A stretch of 12,655 nt of DNA from Rhodobacteraceae bacterium UBA6141 (GCA_002423245.1 DIVD01000086.1:1-12655), one strand, 5' to 3'; numbered from the stretch's first letter, positions 6,334 through 12,560 are shown. Numbers and translations: made by a program. Notes: generated from the letters alone by a model not told the origin.

Positions 6334-7662
6334 ATGGCGCTGGACCGCAACACCGCCCCGAACGACCTCGCCGCCTTCTGGATGCCCTTCACCGCGAACC
6401 GCCAGTTCAAGAAGAACCCGCGGATGCTCGTGGGGGCGAAGGACATGCACTACACCACCGCGGACGGCCGGCAGGTGCTGGACGGCGCCGCGGGCCTGTG
6501 GTGCTGCAACGCCGGCCATTGCCGCCCGAGGATCACCGAGGCGATCAGCCGGCAGGCGGCCGAAATGGACTACGCCCCCGCCTTCCAGATGGGGCACCCC
6601 TCGGCCTTCGAGCTTGCGAACCGGCTGGTGGAAATCGCTCCGCCGGGGATGGAGCATGTGTTCTACTGCAATTCCGGGTCCGAAGCCGTTGATACCGCGC
6701 TGAAAATCGCCATCGCCCATCATCGCGCGCGGGGCGAGGGCACCCGCACCCGCCTGATCGGCCGCGAACGGGGCTATCACGGGGTCGGGTTCGGCGGGAT
6801 ATCGGTTGGCGGAATTGTCAACAATCGCAAATACTTCGGAGCACTTCTCAATGGGGTGGACCACCTGCCCCACACCCACCTTCCGGCGCAGAACGCCTTC
6901 GTGAAAGGCCAGCCCGACCACGGCGCCCATCTTGCGGACGAACTGGAACGCATTGTCGCGCTGCACGGGCCCGAGACGATCGCCGCAGTGATCGTCGAGC
7001 CGGTGGCGGGATCGACGGGCGTCCTGGTGCCGCCGAAGGGCTATCTGGAAAAACTGCGCGAAATCAGCACCAAGCACGGCATTCTTCTGATCTTCGATGA
7101 GGTCATCACCGGCTTCGGCCGGCTTGGCGCGCCCTTTGCCAGCCAGTTCTTCGGGGTGACCCCCGACATGATCACCTGCGCCAAGGGCCTGACCAATGGC
7201 GTGATCCCGATGGGCGCGGTGCTGACGACGGCGCAGGTGCATGACGCCTTCATGCAGGGCCCGGAAGAGGCGATCGAGCTGTTCCACGGCTACACCTATT
7301 CCGGCAACCCGATCGCGAGTGCCGCCGGCATCGCCACGCTGGAAACCTACCGCGAAGAGCGGCTGTTCGAGCGCGCGGCGGAGCTTGCGCCCTACTGGGA
7401 GGAGGCGATCCACAGCCTGCGCGGCAAGCCGCATGTCATCGACATCCGCAACATGGGCCTGATCGGCGCGGTCGAGTTGCAGCCGATCGCCGGGGAACCG
7501 ACGAAACGCGCCTTCAATGCCTTCCTGAGGGCCTATGAGAAGGGCATCCTGATCCGCACCACCGGCGACATCATCGCGATGTCGCCGCCGCTGATCATCT
7601 CCAGGCCCGAGATCGACCGGCTGATCGGCACGCTGGGCGAGGTGCTGGACGCGCTGGAGTGA
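6334..7662 (+). CDS. Omega-amino acid:pyruvate aminotransferase (beta-alanine:pyruvate transaminase type, class III)
   Basis: This 442-aa cytoplasmic PLP enzyme belongs to class III aminotransferases. The N-terminus (NDLAAFWMPFTANRQFKKNP) and the AGLWCCNAGHCRPRI stretch are typical of omega-amino acid--pyruvate transaminases. Residues 113-117 (NSGSE) contact the PLP phosphate, Tyr149-His150 stack on the cofactor, Asp255 (IFDEVITGFGR) pairs with the pyridine nitrogen, and Lys284 (CAKGLTNG) forms the Schiff base. The assignments follow the family, not a structure. In this setting the likely reaction is beta-alanine + pyruvate to malonate semialdehyde + alanine, disposing of the beta-alanine made by the amidohydrolase 3' of it. 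The family also accepts GABA, taurine-like amines and other omega-amines, so substrate is inferred from context. AAGGAG at 6321-6326 lies 7 nt before the ATG. Length is normal for the family. Confidence 0.93.
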   Translation: MALDRNTAPNDLAAFWMPFTANRQFKKNPRMLVGAKDMHYTTADGRQVLDGAAGLWCCNAGHCRPRITEAISRQAAEMDYAPAFQMGHPSAFELANRLVEIAPPGMEHVFYCNSGSEAVDTALKIAIAHHRARGEGTRTRLIGRERGYHGVGFGGISVGGIVNNRKYFGALLNGVDHLPHTHLPAQNAFVKGQPDHGAHLADELERIVALHGPETIAAVIVEPVAGSTGVLVPPKGYLEKLREISTKHGILLIFDEVITGFGRLGAPFASQFFGVTPDMITCAKGLTNGVIPMGAVLTTAQVHDAFMQGPEEAIELFHGYTYSGNPIASAAGIATLETYREERLFERAAELAPYWEEAIHSLRGKPHVIDIRNMGLIGAVELQPIAGEPTKRAFNAFLRAYEKGILIRTTGDIIAMSPPLIISRPEIDRLIGTLGEVLDALE

Positions 7663-7672
7663 TCCGCGCGCC

Positions 7673-7716
7673 CGGCCTTACTTGCCGGCCTTACTTGCCA
7701 GTCTTACTTGCCGGTC
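7673..7716. repeat. Three tandem 13-bp copies of a gene 3' end
   Basis: TTACTTGCC recurs at 7678, 7691 and 7704, exactly 13 bp apart, within a CCGGCCTTACTTG-like unit. Read on the minus strand, each copy contains GGCAAGTAA, the last codons and stop of the 36-aa gene that ends at 7704. The extra copies lie beyond the stop, in the 41-bp gap to the convergent aminotransferase. Confidence 0.8.
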
Positions 7717-7814
7717 TTCTTGCTGACCGGCTTGTGCGGGGTGCGGCCTCCGCCGGCGCCGGGGCCCTTGGGGCTGCGGCTTTGCGGCGGGACCGGGGGT
7801 TGCTTGCTGGACAT
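7704..7814 (-). CDS. Small proline-rich basic peptide (36 aa), unknown function
   Basis: The frame reads MSSKQPPVPPQSRSPKGPGA and then a glycine-rich stretch, ending in KPVSKKTGK. It has eight prolines, nine basic residues (Lys/Arg) and no acidic residue, so the product should be strongly basic and probably unstructured; the basic charge would suit nucleic-acid or ribosome contact, but I assign no function. The case for a real gene is the strong AAGGAG 9 nt before the ATG at 7814, a coherent low-complexity composition and the stop in a convergent gap. Longer frames overlapping it in other phases have no such start. I have a weak impression that small proteins of this composition recur in Rhodobacterales; a search would settle it. 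Its own promoter is not obvious. Confidence 0.6.
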   Translation of the reverse strand: MSSKQPPVPPQSRSPKGPGAGGGRTPHKPVSKKTGK

Positions 7815-7891
7815 CGGGGAAACTCCTTCGGGATCGGCGGGGCGCGGCCGCTGCCGCGCGCCCCCTGAACATGGGGGCGGCACAAATGAAA

Positions 7892-7917
7892 ACGGAGACG
7901 GCCAGGGCCGTCTCCGT
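7892..7917 (-). terminator. Intrinsic terminator of the cold-shock gene
   Basis: ACGGAGACGGCC (7892-7903) and GGCCGTCTCCGT (7906-7917) form a 12-bp perfect inverted repeat. On the minus strand the hairpin is followed by a T-rich stretch (TTTTCATTTG), so it fits rho-independent termination for the cold-shock gene ending at 7957. A run of A (7919-7922) follows on the other side, so it is nearly bidirectional. Confidence 0.85.
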
Positions 7918-7929
7918 CAAAATTCCTGT

Positions 7930-7948
7930 CCGGCGGAAGGTCCGCCGG
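7930..7948 (-). other. Second hairpin in the cold-shock 3' untranslated region
   Basis: CCGGCGGA (7930-7937) and TCCGCCGG (7941-7948) form an 8-bp stem with a 3-nt loop, between the stop codon and the terminator. It has no T-tract. It would be transcribed with the cold-shock mRNA and could protect its 3' end. Confidence 0.55.
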
Positions 7949-7956
7949 CGCGATGC

Positions 7957-8163
7957 TTACGCCAGCGCGAGGTTCATCGCCGATTCGCGGCCATCACGGC
8001 CCGACTCGATGTCGAAGGTCACGGCCTGGCCTTCGTCGAGCTGGCGGATGCCGGCGCGCTCCAGTGCCGAGACGTGCACGAACACGTCACGGTTGCCATT
8101 CGCCGGAGCGATGAAGCCGAAACCTTTGGTTGCATTGAACCACTTCACGGTGCCATTGGCCAT
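7957..8163 (-). CDS. CspA-family cold-shock protein (RNA chaperone)
   Basis: The 68-aa product is a single cold-shock domain that binds single-stranded RNA or DNA and melts mRNA structure. It starts MANGTVKWFNATKGFGFIAP, with RNP1 (KGFGFI, residues 13-18) and RNP2 (VFVHVS) intact, and ends MNLALA; the length is normal. The ATG at 8163 has AGGAG 8 nt upstream. The gene carries a leader of about 115 nt if the proposed promoter (8287-8315) is right, and two hairpins at its 3' end. It lies between the aminotransferase and amidohydrolase genes but on the opposite strand, with its own promoter and terminator, so it is probably not part of the pyrimidine regulon. Which csp paralogue it is, and whether it is induced by cold, cannot be told from sequence. 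Confidence 0.96.
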   Translation of the reverse strand: MANGTVKWFNATKGFGFIAPANGNRDVFVHVSALERAGIRQLDEGQAVTFDIESGRDGRESAMNLALA

Positions 8164-8188
8164 CGTGATATCTCCTAGTATCCAGTGT

Positions 8189-8210
8189 GCCACCCGCGAC
8201 GTGCGGTGGC
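8189..8210 (-). other. Hairpin in the cold-shock mRNA leader
   Basis: GCCACC (8189-8194) and GGTGGC (8205-8210) pair with a 10-nt GC-rich loop that can close further through GC/GC pairs with one bulge. It lies about 12 nt upstream of the AGGAG ribosome site. Leaders of cold-shock genes often fold in a temperature-dependent way; that role is inference here. Confidence 0.4.
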
Positions 8211-8286
8211 TTGGCTCAGTCACATCACAATCGAAAACTGAAGCCGTTAGGAGACAGAAGGTCGAGAGATAGCGTTTCGCCCGATC

Positions 8287-8315
8287 TGTATGCACCTGTC
8301 TGCGGCCGAATGCAA
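8287..8315 (-). promoter_or_regulatory. Possible promoter of the cold-shock gene
   Basis: On the minus strand TTGCAT (8315-8310) is followed after 17 bp by CATACA (8292-8287), preceded by a TG. Matches are 4 of 6 and 3 of 6. Transcription would begin near 8280, giving a leader of about 117 nt, as is common for csp genes. No better candidate was seen between 8164 and 8380. Confidence 0.35.
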
Positions 8316-8383
8316 GCGCGAACTCTGCGGCCCGCGCGGGGATGCGCCTGCGGCGAGATCGGCTTGCCTGCGCCGGGATTGGC

Positions 8384-8411
8384 TTGAATGTCCGACCCGG
8401 CCGTGTAGCGT
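8384..8411 (+). promoter_or_regulatory. Predicted promoter of the amidohydrolase-dihydropyrimidinase genes
   Basis: TTGAAT (8384-8389), a 16-bp spacer and TAGCGT (8406-8411) lie directly before the palindrome at 8418. The design matches the aminotransferase promoter at 6230-6257, including the G after TAGCGT. The two promoters are otherwise unlike in sequence, which makes the shared elements more telling. Confidence 0.5.
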
Positions 8412-8417
8412 GAAACC

Positions 8418-8431
8418 TGACCGGATGGTCA
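8418..8431. promoter_or_regulatory. RutR-type operator upstream of the amidohydrolase
   Basis: TGACCGGATGGTCA has five-base arms and a 4-bp centre; with the flanking bases (C 8417, G 8432) the arms extend to six. It has the same TGACC-N4-GGTCA form as 6263-6276 and matches the E. coli RutR core. It starts 6 bp after the -10 hexamer, so it covers the expected start point, and lies 80 bp before the ATG. A second overlapping palindrome, GGTCAGACC (8427-8435), shares its right arm. Confidence 0.7.
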
Positions 8432-8511
8432 GACCGGGGAATCGTCCAGAGCACAGCGGCGGCGCCCCGAGGGCAACGGGCACGGACCAGCACGCGGCAA
8501 GGAGACATCAC

Positions 8512-9777
8512 ATGCCGGAACAAGCGGGCAACCTTCGGGGGCGGAACCTGCGGATCGACCCCGCCCGGCTGTGGGACAGCCTGATGGAGATGGCGAAGAT
8601 CGGCCCCGGCGTCGCGGGCGGCAACAACCGCCAGACGCTGACCGATGCCGATGCCGAGGGGCGCGCGCTCTTTGCCCGCTGGTGCGAGGCGGCCGGGCTG
8701 ACCATGGGCGTGGACCAGATGGGCACGATGTTCGCCGCCCGCCCCGGCACCGACCCCGAGGCGCTGCCGGTCCATGTGGGCAGCCACCTCGACACCCAGC
8801 CGACGGGCGGCAGGTATGACGGGGTGCTTGGCGTGCTGGGCGCGCTGGAGGTGGTGCGCACGATGAACGATCTGGGCATCCGCACCCGGCATCCGGTGGT
8901 GGTGACCAACTGGACCAACGAGGAAGGCGCGCGCTTTGCCCCTGCGATGCTCGCCTCGGGCGTGTTCGCGGGGGCGCATTCGCTGGACTATGCCTATGCC
9001 CGGCGCGACCCCGAGGGCAAGACCTTCGGCGAGGAGCTGGCGCGCATCGGCTGGAAGGGCGACGAGCCGGTCGGCGCGCGCAAGATGCACGCCTATTACG
9101 AGCTGCATATCGAGCAGGGCCCGATCCTCGAGGCGGAGGGCTGCGACATCGGCGTTGTCACCCATTGCCAGGGGCTCTGGTGGCTGGAGTTCACGCTGAC
9201 GGGGCGCGCGGCGCATACCGGCTCGACGCCGATGGACATGCGGGTGAACGCGGGGCTGGGAATGGCGCGGATCCTGGAGCTGGTGCAGCGCGTGGCGATG
9301 GAGGCGCAGCCGGGCGCGGTGGGCGGCGTCGGGCAGATGCTGTTCAATCCCAACAGCCGCAACGTGCTGCCCGGATCGGTGGTGTTCACGGTGGATATCC
9401 GCAGCCCCGACCAGGCCAAGCTGGACCGGATGCGCGCCGAGATCGAGGCGGGGGCGGCGGCGATCTGCAAGGCGCTCGGGGTCGGCATGGCGGTGGAGGC
9501 GGTCGGGCATTTCGACCCGGTGACGTTCGCGCCCGAGCTGGTGGCCACGGTGCGCGCGGCGGCGGAGCGGCTGGGATACAGCCACATGGACCTGATCTCG
9601 GGCGCGGGCCACGATGCCTGCTGGGCCGCGAAGGTGGCGCCTGCCACGATGGTGATGTGCCCCTGCGTCGGCGGGCTGAGCCACAACGAGGCCGAGGAGA
9701 TCTCGCAGGACTGGGCGGCGAAGGCGACGGATGTGCTGCTGCACGCGGTGCTGGAGACGGCGGAGGTGGTCACCTGA
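8512..9777 (+). CDS. M20-family Zn-dependent amidohydrolase: beta-ureidopropionase / N-carbamoyl amino acid hydrolase
   Basis: The 421-aa cytoplasmic enzyme belongs to the hydantoinase/carbamoylase family, which cleaves N-carbamoyl amino acids to the amino acid, CO2 and ammonia. Metal-ligand motifs in order are GSHLDTQ (His92), GRYDGVLG (Asp103), TNEEGARF (Glu137-Glu138), ELHIEQGP (His199) and a C-terminal GAGHDACW. A dimerisation insert follows the fourth motif (LTGRAAHTGSTPMDMR). Position immediately before dihydropyrimidinase points to N-carbamoyl-beta-alanine as substrate (EC 3.5.1.6, called PydC in some systems); an N-carbamoyl-L-amino acid hydrolase (HyuC, EC 3.5.1.87) cannot be excluded from sequence. 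AAGGAG at 8499-8504 is 7 nt before the ATG at 8512; frames extending further upstream cross the promoter. It and dihydropyrimidinase are probably co-transcribed across the 123-bp gap. Confidence 0.92.
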   Translation: MPEQAGNLRGRNLRIDPARLWDSLMEMAKIGPGVAGGNNRQTLTDADAEGRALFARWCEAAGLTMGVDQMGTMFAARPGTDPEALPVHVGSHLDTQPTGGRYDGVLGVLGALEVVRTMNDLGIRTRHPVVVTNWTNEEGARFAPAMLASGVFAGAHSLDYAYARRDPEGKTFGEELARIGWKGDEPVGARKMHAYYELHIEQGPILEAEGCDIGVVTHCQGLWWLEFTLTGRAAHTGSTPMDMRVNAGLGMARILELVQRVAMEAQPGAVGGVGQMLFNPNSRNVLPGSVVFTVDIRSPDQAKLDRMRAEIEAGAAAICKALGVGMAVEAVGHFDPVTFAPELVATVRAAAERLGYSHMDLISGAGHDACWAAKVAPATMVMCPCVGGLSHNEAEEISQDWAAKATDVLLHAVLETAEVVT

Positions 9778-9782
9778 CCGGG

Positions 9783-9880
9783 CCCGCATGAAGCGGGGGC
9801 CTTCGGCCCCATCACGAAACGAAAGGCGGGGGGCCTTCGGCCCCCCGGGCCCCCCGAGGATATTTGACCCAGCAAGAAGC
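9783..9880 (+). repeat. Intercistronic tandem hairpins with a GAGGATATTTG element
   Basis: GGGGCC-TTC-GGCCCC (9796-9801, 9805-9810) and a longer relative GGGGGGCC-TTC-GGCCCCCC (9828-9835, 9839-9846) lie 32 bp apart. A third stem, CCCGC-N5-GCGGG (9783-9797), overlaps the first, so the two would compete. GAGGATATTTG and an AGCAAGAAG run follow (9856-9879). From memory, similar hairpin + GATATTTG + AAGAAG blocks recur between genes in Rhodobacterales. No T-tract follows, so these are more likely RNA stability or processing elements than terminators. Confidence 0.6.
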
Positions 9881-9900
9881 AGCGGAGCGGAGCGCAGAGC

Positions 9901-11352
9901 ATGTCCACAGTCATCAGGAACGGAACCGTCGTCACCGCCGATCTGACCTACAAGGCCGATGTGCTGATCGAGGACGGGCAGATCATCGACATCGGCCGGG
10001 GGCTGAGCGGCGACGAGGTGCTCGATGCCACCGGCTGCTATGTGATGCCGGGCGGGATCGACCCGCACACGCATCTGGAAATGCCGTTCATGGGCACCTA
10101 TTCGACCGATGATTTCGACAGCGGCACGCGGGCGGCGCTGGCCGGGGGCACGACGATGGTGGTGGATTTCGCCCTGCCCGCGCCGGGCCAGGGGCTGCTC
10201 GACGCGCTGAAGATGTGGGACAACAAGTCCACCCGCGCGCATTGCGACTACAGCTTTCACATGGCGGTGACCTGGTGGAGCGAGCAGGTCTGGGACGAGA
10301 TGCAGGCGGTGACGGCGCGGGGGATCAACAGCTTCAAGCATTTCATGGCCTACAAGGGCTCGCTGATGGTGAACGACGAGGAGATGTTCGCCAGCTTCCG
10401 CCGCTGCGCCGATCTGGGGGCGATCCCGCTGGTTCATGCCGAGAACGGCGATGTGGTGGCGGCCCTGTCGGCGCAACTGCTGGCCGAGGGCAATACCGGG
10501 CCCGAGGCACATGCCTATTCCCGCCCGCCGCAGGTGGAGGGCGAGGCGACCAACCGCGCGATCATGATCGCCGACATGGCGGGGGTGCCGCTTTATGTGG
10601 TGCATACCAGCTGCGAGGAGAGCCACGAGGCGATCCGCCGCGCGCGGATGGCGGGCAAGCGCGTCTGGGGCGAGCCGCTGATCCAGCACCTGACGCTGGA
10701 CGAGGGCGAGTATTTCAGCGCCGACTGGGACCATGCCGCCCGGCGCGTGATGAGCCCGCCCTTCCGCGACAGGCGCCATCAGGACTCGCTCTGGGCGGGC
10801 CTGTCCAGCGGCAGCCTCTCGGTGGTGGCGACCGACCATTGCGCCTTTACCACCGCGCAGAAGCGGTTCGGGCTGGGGGATTTCACCAGGATCCCGAACG
10901 GCACCGGGGGTCTTGAGGACCGGCTGCCGATGCTGTGGACCGCCGGGGTCACGACCGGGCGCATCACCATGAACGAGTTCGTCGCGGTCACCTCGACCAA
11001 TATCGCCAAGATCCTGAACATCTATCCCAGGAAGGGCGCGGTGCTGGTCGGGGCGGATGCCGATCTCGTGGTCTGGGATCCGGAGGCGGAAAAGACCATC
11101 ACCGCCGCCGGCCAGCAATCCGCGATCGACTACAACGTGTTCGAGGGGAAGCGGGTCAAGGGCCTGCCGCGCTTCACGATCAGCCGGGGGCATGTGGCGG
11201 TGACCGAGGGCGCGATGAACTCGCGCGAGGGGCATGGCAAGTTCGTCGCCCGCCCGCCGATGGGGCCGGTGTCGAAGGCGTTGTCGGCGTGGAAGGACCT
11301 GACCGCGCCGCGCCCGGTGCAGCGCAGCGGCATTCCGGCGAGCGGGGTGTGA
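9901..11352 (+). CDS. hydA: Dihydropyrimidinase (D-hydantoinase family)
   Basis: This 483-aa cytoplasmic amidohydrolase reversibly opens the ring of 5,6-dihydrouracil or dihydrothymine to the N-carbamoyl beta-amino acid. All six expected metal-site residues are visible: His56 and His58 (DPHTHLEMPF), the lysine expected to be carbamylated, Lys152 (FMAYKG), His179 (LVHAENGD), His235 (VVHTSCEES) and Asp312 (ATDHCAF). The C-terminus (RPPMGPVSKALSAWKDLTAPRPV) is that of true dihydropyrimidinases rather than of allantoinase or dihydroorotase. The length is normal. ATG 9901 matches the family N-terminus (MSTVIRNGTVVTAD); the ribosome site is a loose GGAGCGGAG about 10 nt upstream. It lies 3' of the amidohydrolase that uses its product. 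The 3' end runs straight into a tandem repeat. Confidence 0.95.
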   Translation: MSTVIRNGTVVTADLTYKADVLIEDGQIIDIGRGLSGDEVLDATGCYVMPGGIDPHTHLEMPFMGTYSTDDFDSGTRAALAGGTTMVVDFALPAPGQGLLDALKMWDNKSTRAHCDYSFHMAVTWWSEQVWDEMQAVTARGINSFKHFMAYKGSLMVNDEEMFASFRRCADLGAIPLVHAENGDVVAALSAQLLAEGNTGPEAHAYSRPPQVEGEATNRAIMIADMAGVPLYVVHTSCEESHEAIRRARMAGKRVWGEPLIQHLTLDEGEYFSADWDHAARRVMSPPFRDRRHQDSLWAGLSSGSLSVVATDHCAFTTAQKRFGLGDFTRIPNGTGGLEDRLPMLWTAGVTTGRITMNEFVAVTSTNIAKILNIYPRKGAVLVGADADLVVWDPEAEKTITAAGQQSAIDYNVFEGKRVKGLPRFTISRGHVAVTEGAMNSREGHGKFVARPPMGPVSKALSAWKDLTAPRPVQRSGIPASGV

Positions 11353-11355
11353 CCC

Positions 11356-11437
11356 GGCATCCGGCTGCGCGGCATCCGGCTGCGCGGCGGGGCTGCGCGG
11401 CGGGGCTGCGCGGCGGGGGGGCGCGGCGGGGGGGCGC
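11356..11437. repeat. Stepwise GC-rich tandem array: three unit types, each present twice
   Basis: Unit A GGCATCCGGCTGCGC (11356-11370, 11371-11385), unit B GGCGGGGCTGCGC (11386-11398, 11399-11411) and unit C GGCGGGGGGGCGC (11412-11424, 11425-11437) follow without gaps. Each pair is identical, and A, B and C are related (shared GGC start and GCGC end). The array fills the whole gap between the convergent stops at 11352 and 11442. It is 82 bp and almost entirely G+C. Confidence 0.9.
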
Positions 11438-11441
11438 AGGC

Positions 11442-12524
11442 TCAGAACAGCTCCAGCTGGTCCCCCGGCCTGGGCGGCACCCGGAAGGCGCCGCAGTCGA
11501 GCGCGGGCAGCGCGCCGTCCAGCCCCAGCCGTTTCGCCGCGACGCGGAAGCGCAGCGACAGCAGTTGCGCCTCCACCCCCTCGCCCTTCATGCGGCTGCC
11601 GAAGCGCGGATCGTTCGCGCGCCCTGCCCGCATGGCGCGCAGGCGGCTCATGACATGCTCGGCCTGCCCCGGCACATGGCGGCGCAGCCAGTCCACGAAG
11701 AGCGGCGCCACCTCATGCGGCAGGCGCAGCAGGATCCAGCTTGCGGCGCCGGCCCCCGCCTCGTGCACGGCGGCAAGGATCGCCTCTGCCTCGGAATCGG
11801 TCAGCACCGGGATCACCGGGGCCACCATCGCGCGCACCGGCACCCCGGCGGCGGCAAGTGCGCGGATCGCGGCCAGCCTGCGGGCGGGCGCGGGGGCGCG
11901 CGGCTCCAGCTTGCGGCACAGATCCGCGTTCAGGGTGGTCACCGAGATCCCGACCTGCGCGAGGCCCATCCGCGCCATCTCGGCCAGGATGTCGATGTCG
12001 CGTTCGATCAGCGCGCCCTTGGTGGTGATGGCGACCGGGTGGCGGAAGTCGCGCAGCACCTCGAGGATCCGGCGCATGATCCGGTGCTTGCCCTCGATCG
12101 GCTGGTAGGGGTCGGTGTTGGTGCCGATCGCCAGCGGCTGCACCCTGTAGCCGGGCCTGGAGAGTTCACGCGCCAGAACCTCGGGCGCGGACGGGCGGGC
12201 GACGAGTTTGGTTTCGAAGTCGAGCCCCGGCGAGAGACCCAGATAGCTGTGCGAGGGCCGGGCGAAGCAGTAGATGCAGCCATGCTCGCAGCCGCGGTAG
12301 GGGTTCAGCGAGCGGTCGAAGGGAATGTCGGGCGAGCTGTTGCGGGTCAGCACGCTGCGCGGGCGTTCCAGCGCCACCTCGGTCCGGGCCAGACGCGGGT
12401 CTTCGGGCATGTCCCAGCCATCGGCCTCGGCGGCGCGGGCATAGGGCTCGAACCGGCCGGCGGGGTTGGCGGCGGCGCCACGGGCGCGCAGGCGCAGGGC
12501 GGGATCGGCGGGGGGCAGGGTCAT
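11442..12524 (-). CDS. PA0069-family radical SAM protein (SplB-like fold)
   Basis: The 360-aa cytoplasmic protein carries the radical SAM motif CEHGCIYC (within YRGCEHGCIYCFARPSHSYL), which binds a [4Fe-4S] cluster and S-adenosylmethionine. Other family stretches are NSSPDIPFDRSLNPYRG, IGTNTDPYQPIE, ITTKG and VGISVTTLN. The layout resembles the PA0069 family, distantly related to spore photoproduct lyase; its substrate is not known to me. ATG 12524 is chosen over a TTG at 12560 because that TTG is the -35 box of a good promoter and neither start has a Shine-Dalgarno sequence. With the -10 box 6 nt before ATG 12524, the mRNA probably begins at the start codon. It is convergent with dihydropyrimidinase and has no evident link to the pyrimidine genes. 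Confidence 0.88.
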   Translation of the reverse strand: MTLPPADPALRLRARGAAANPAGRFEPYARAAEADGWDMPEDPRLARTEVALERPRSVLTRNSSPDIPFDRSLNPYRGCEHGCIYCFARPSHSYLGLSPGLDFETKLVARPSAPEVLARELSRPGYRVQPLAIGTNTDPYQPIEGKHRIMRRILEVLRDFRHPVAITTKGALIERDIDILAEMARMGLAQVGISVTTLNADLCRKLEPRAPAPARRLAAIRALAAAGVPVRAMVAPVIPVLTDSEAEAILAAVHEAGAGAASWILLRLPHEVAPLFVDWLRRHVPGQAEHVMSRLRAMRAGRANDPRFGSRMKGEGVEAQLLSLRFRVAAKRLGLDGALPALDCGAFRVPPRPGDQLELF

Positions 12525-12530
12525 GGCGCG

Positions 12531-12560
12531 AGCATAGAACACAACGCGAACACTCGCCAA
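12531..12560 (-). promoter_or_regulatory. Promoter for leaderless transcription of the radical SAM gene
   Basis: On the minus strand TTGGCG (12560-12555), an 18-bp spacer and TATGCT (12536-12531) precede the ATG by 6 nt. The -10 box matches TATAAT at 4 of 6 positions. A start 7 nt after the -10 box falls on the A of the ATG, and no ribosome site is present, which fits a leaderless message. Confidence 0.5.

Noticed and set aside
6274..7434. A 386-codon minus-strand frame antisense to the aminotransferase
   Set aside because: The plus-strand frame carries all catalytic aminotransferase motifs. The antisense frame has no recognisable domain and would overlap the operator.
7957..11235. A 1092-codon minus-strand open frame running from the cold-shock gene back through the amidohydrolase and dihydropyrimidinase genes
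   Set aside because: It is antisense to two clear enzyme genes and open only because high GC makes stops rare. Only the last 68 codons, with a ribosome site and a full cold-shock domain, are real.
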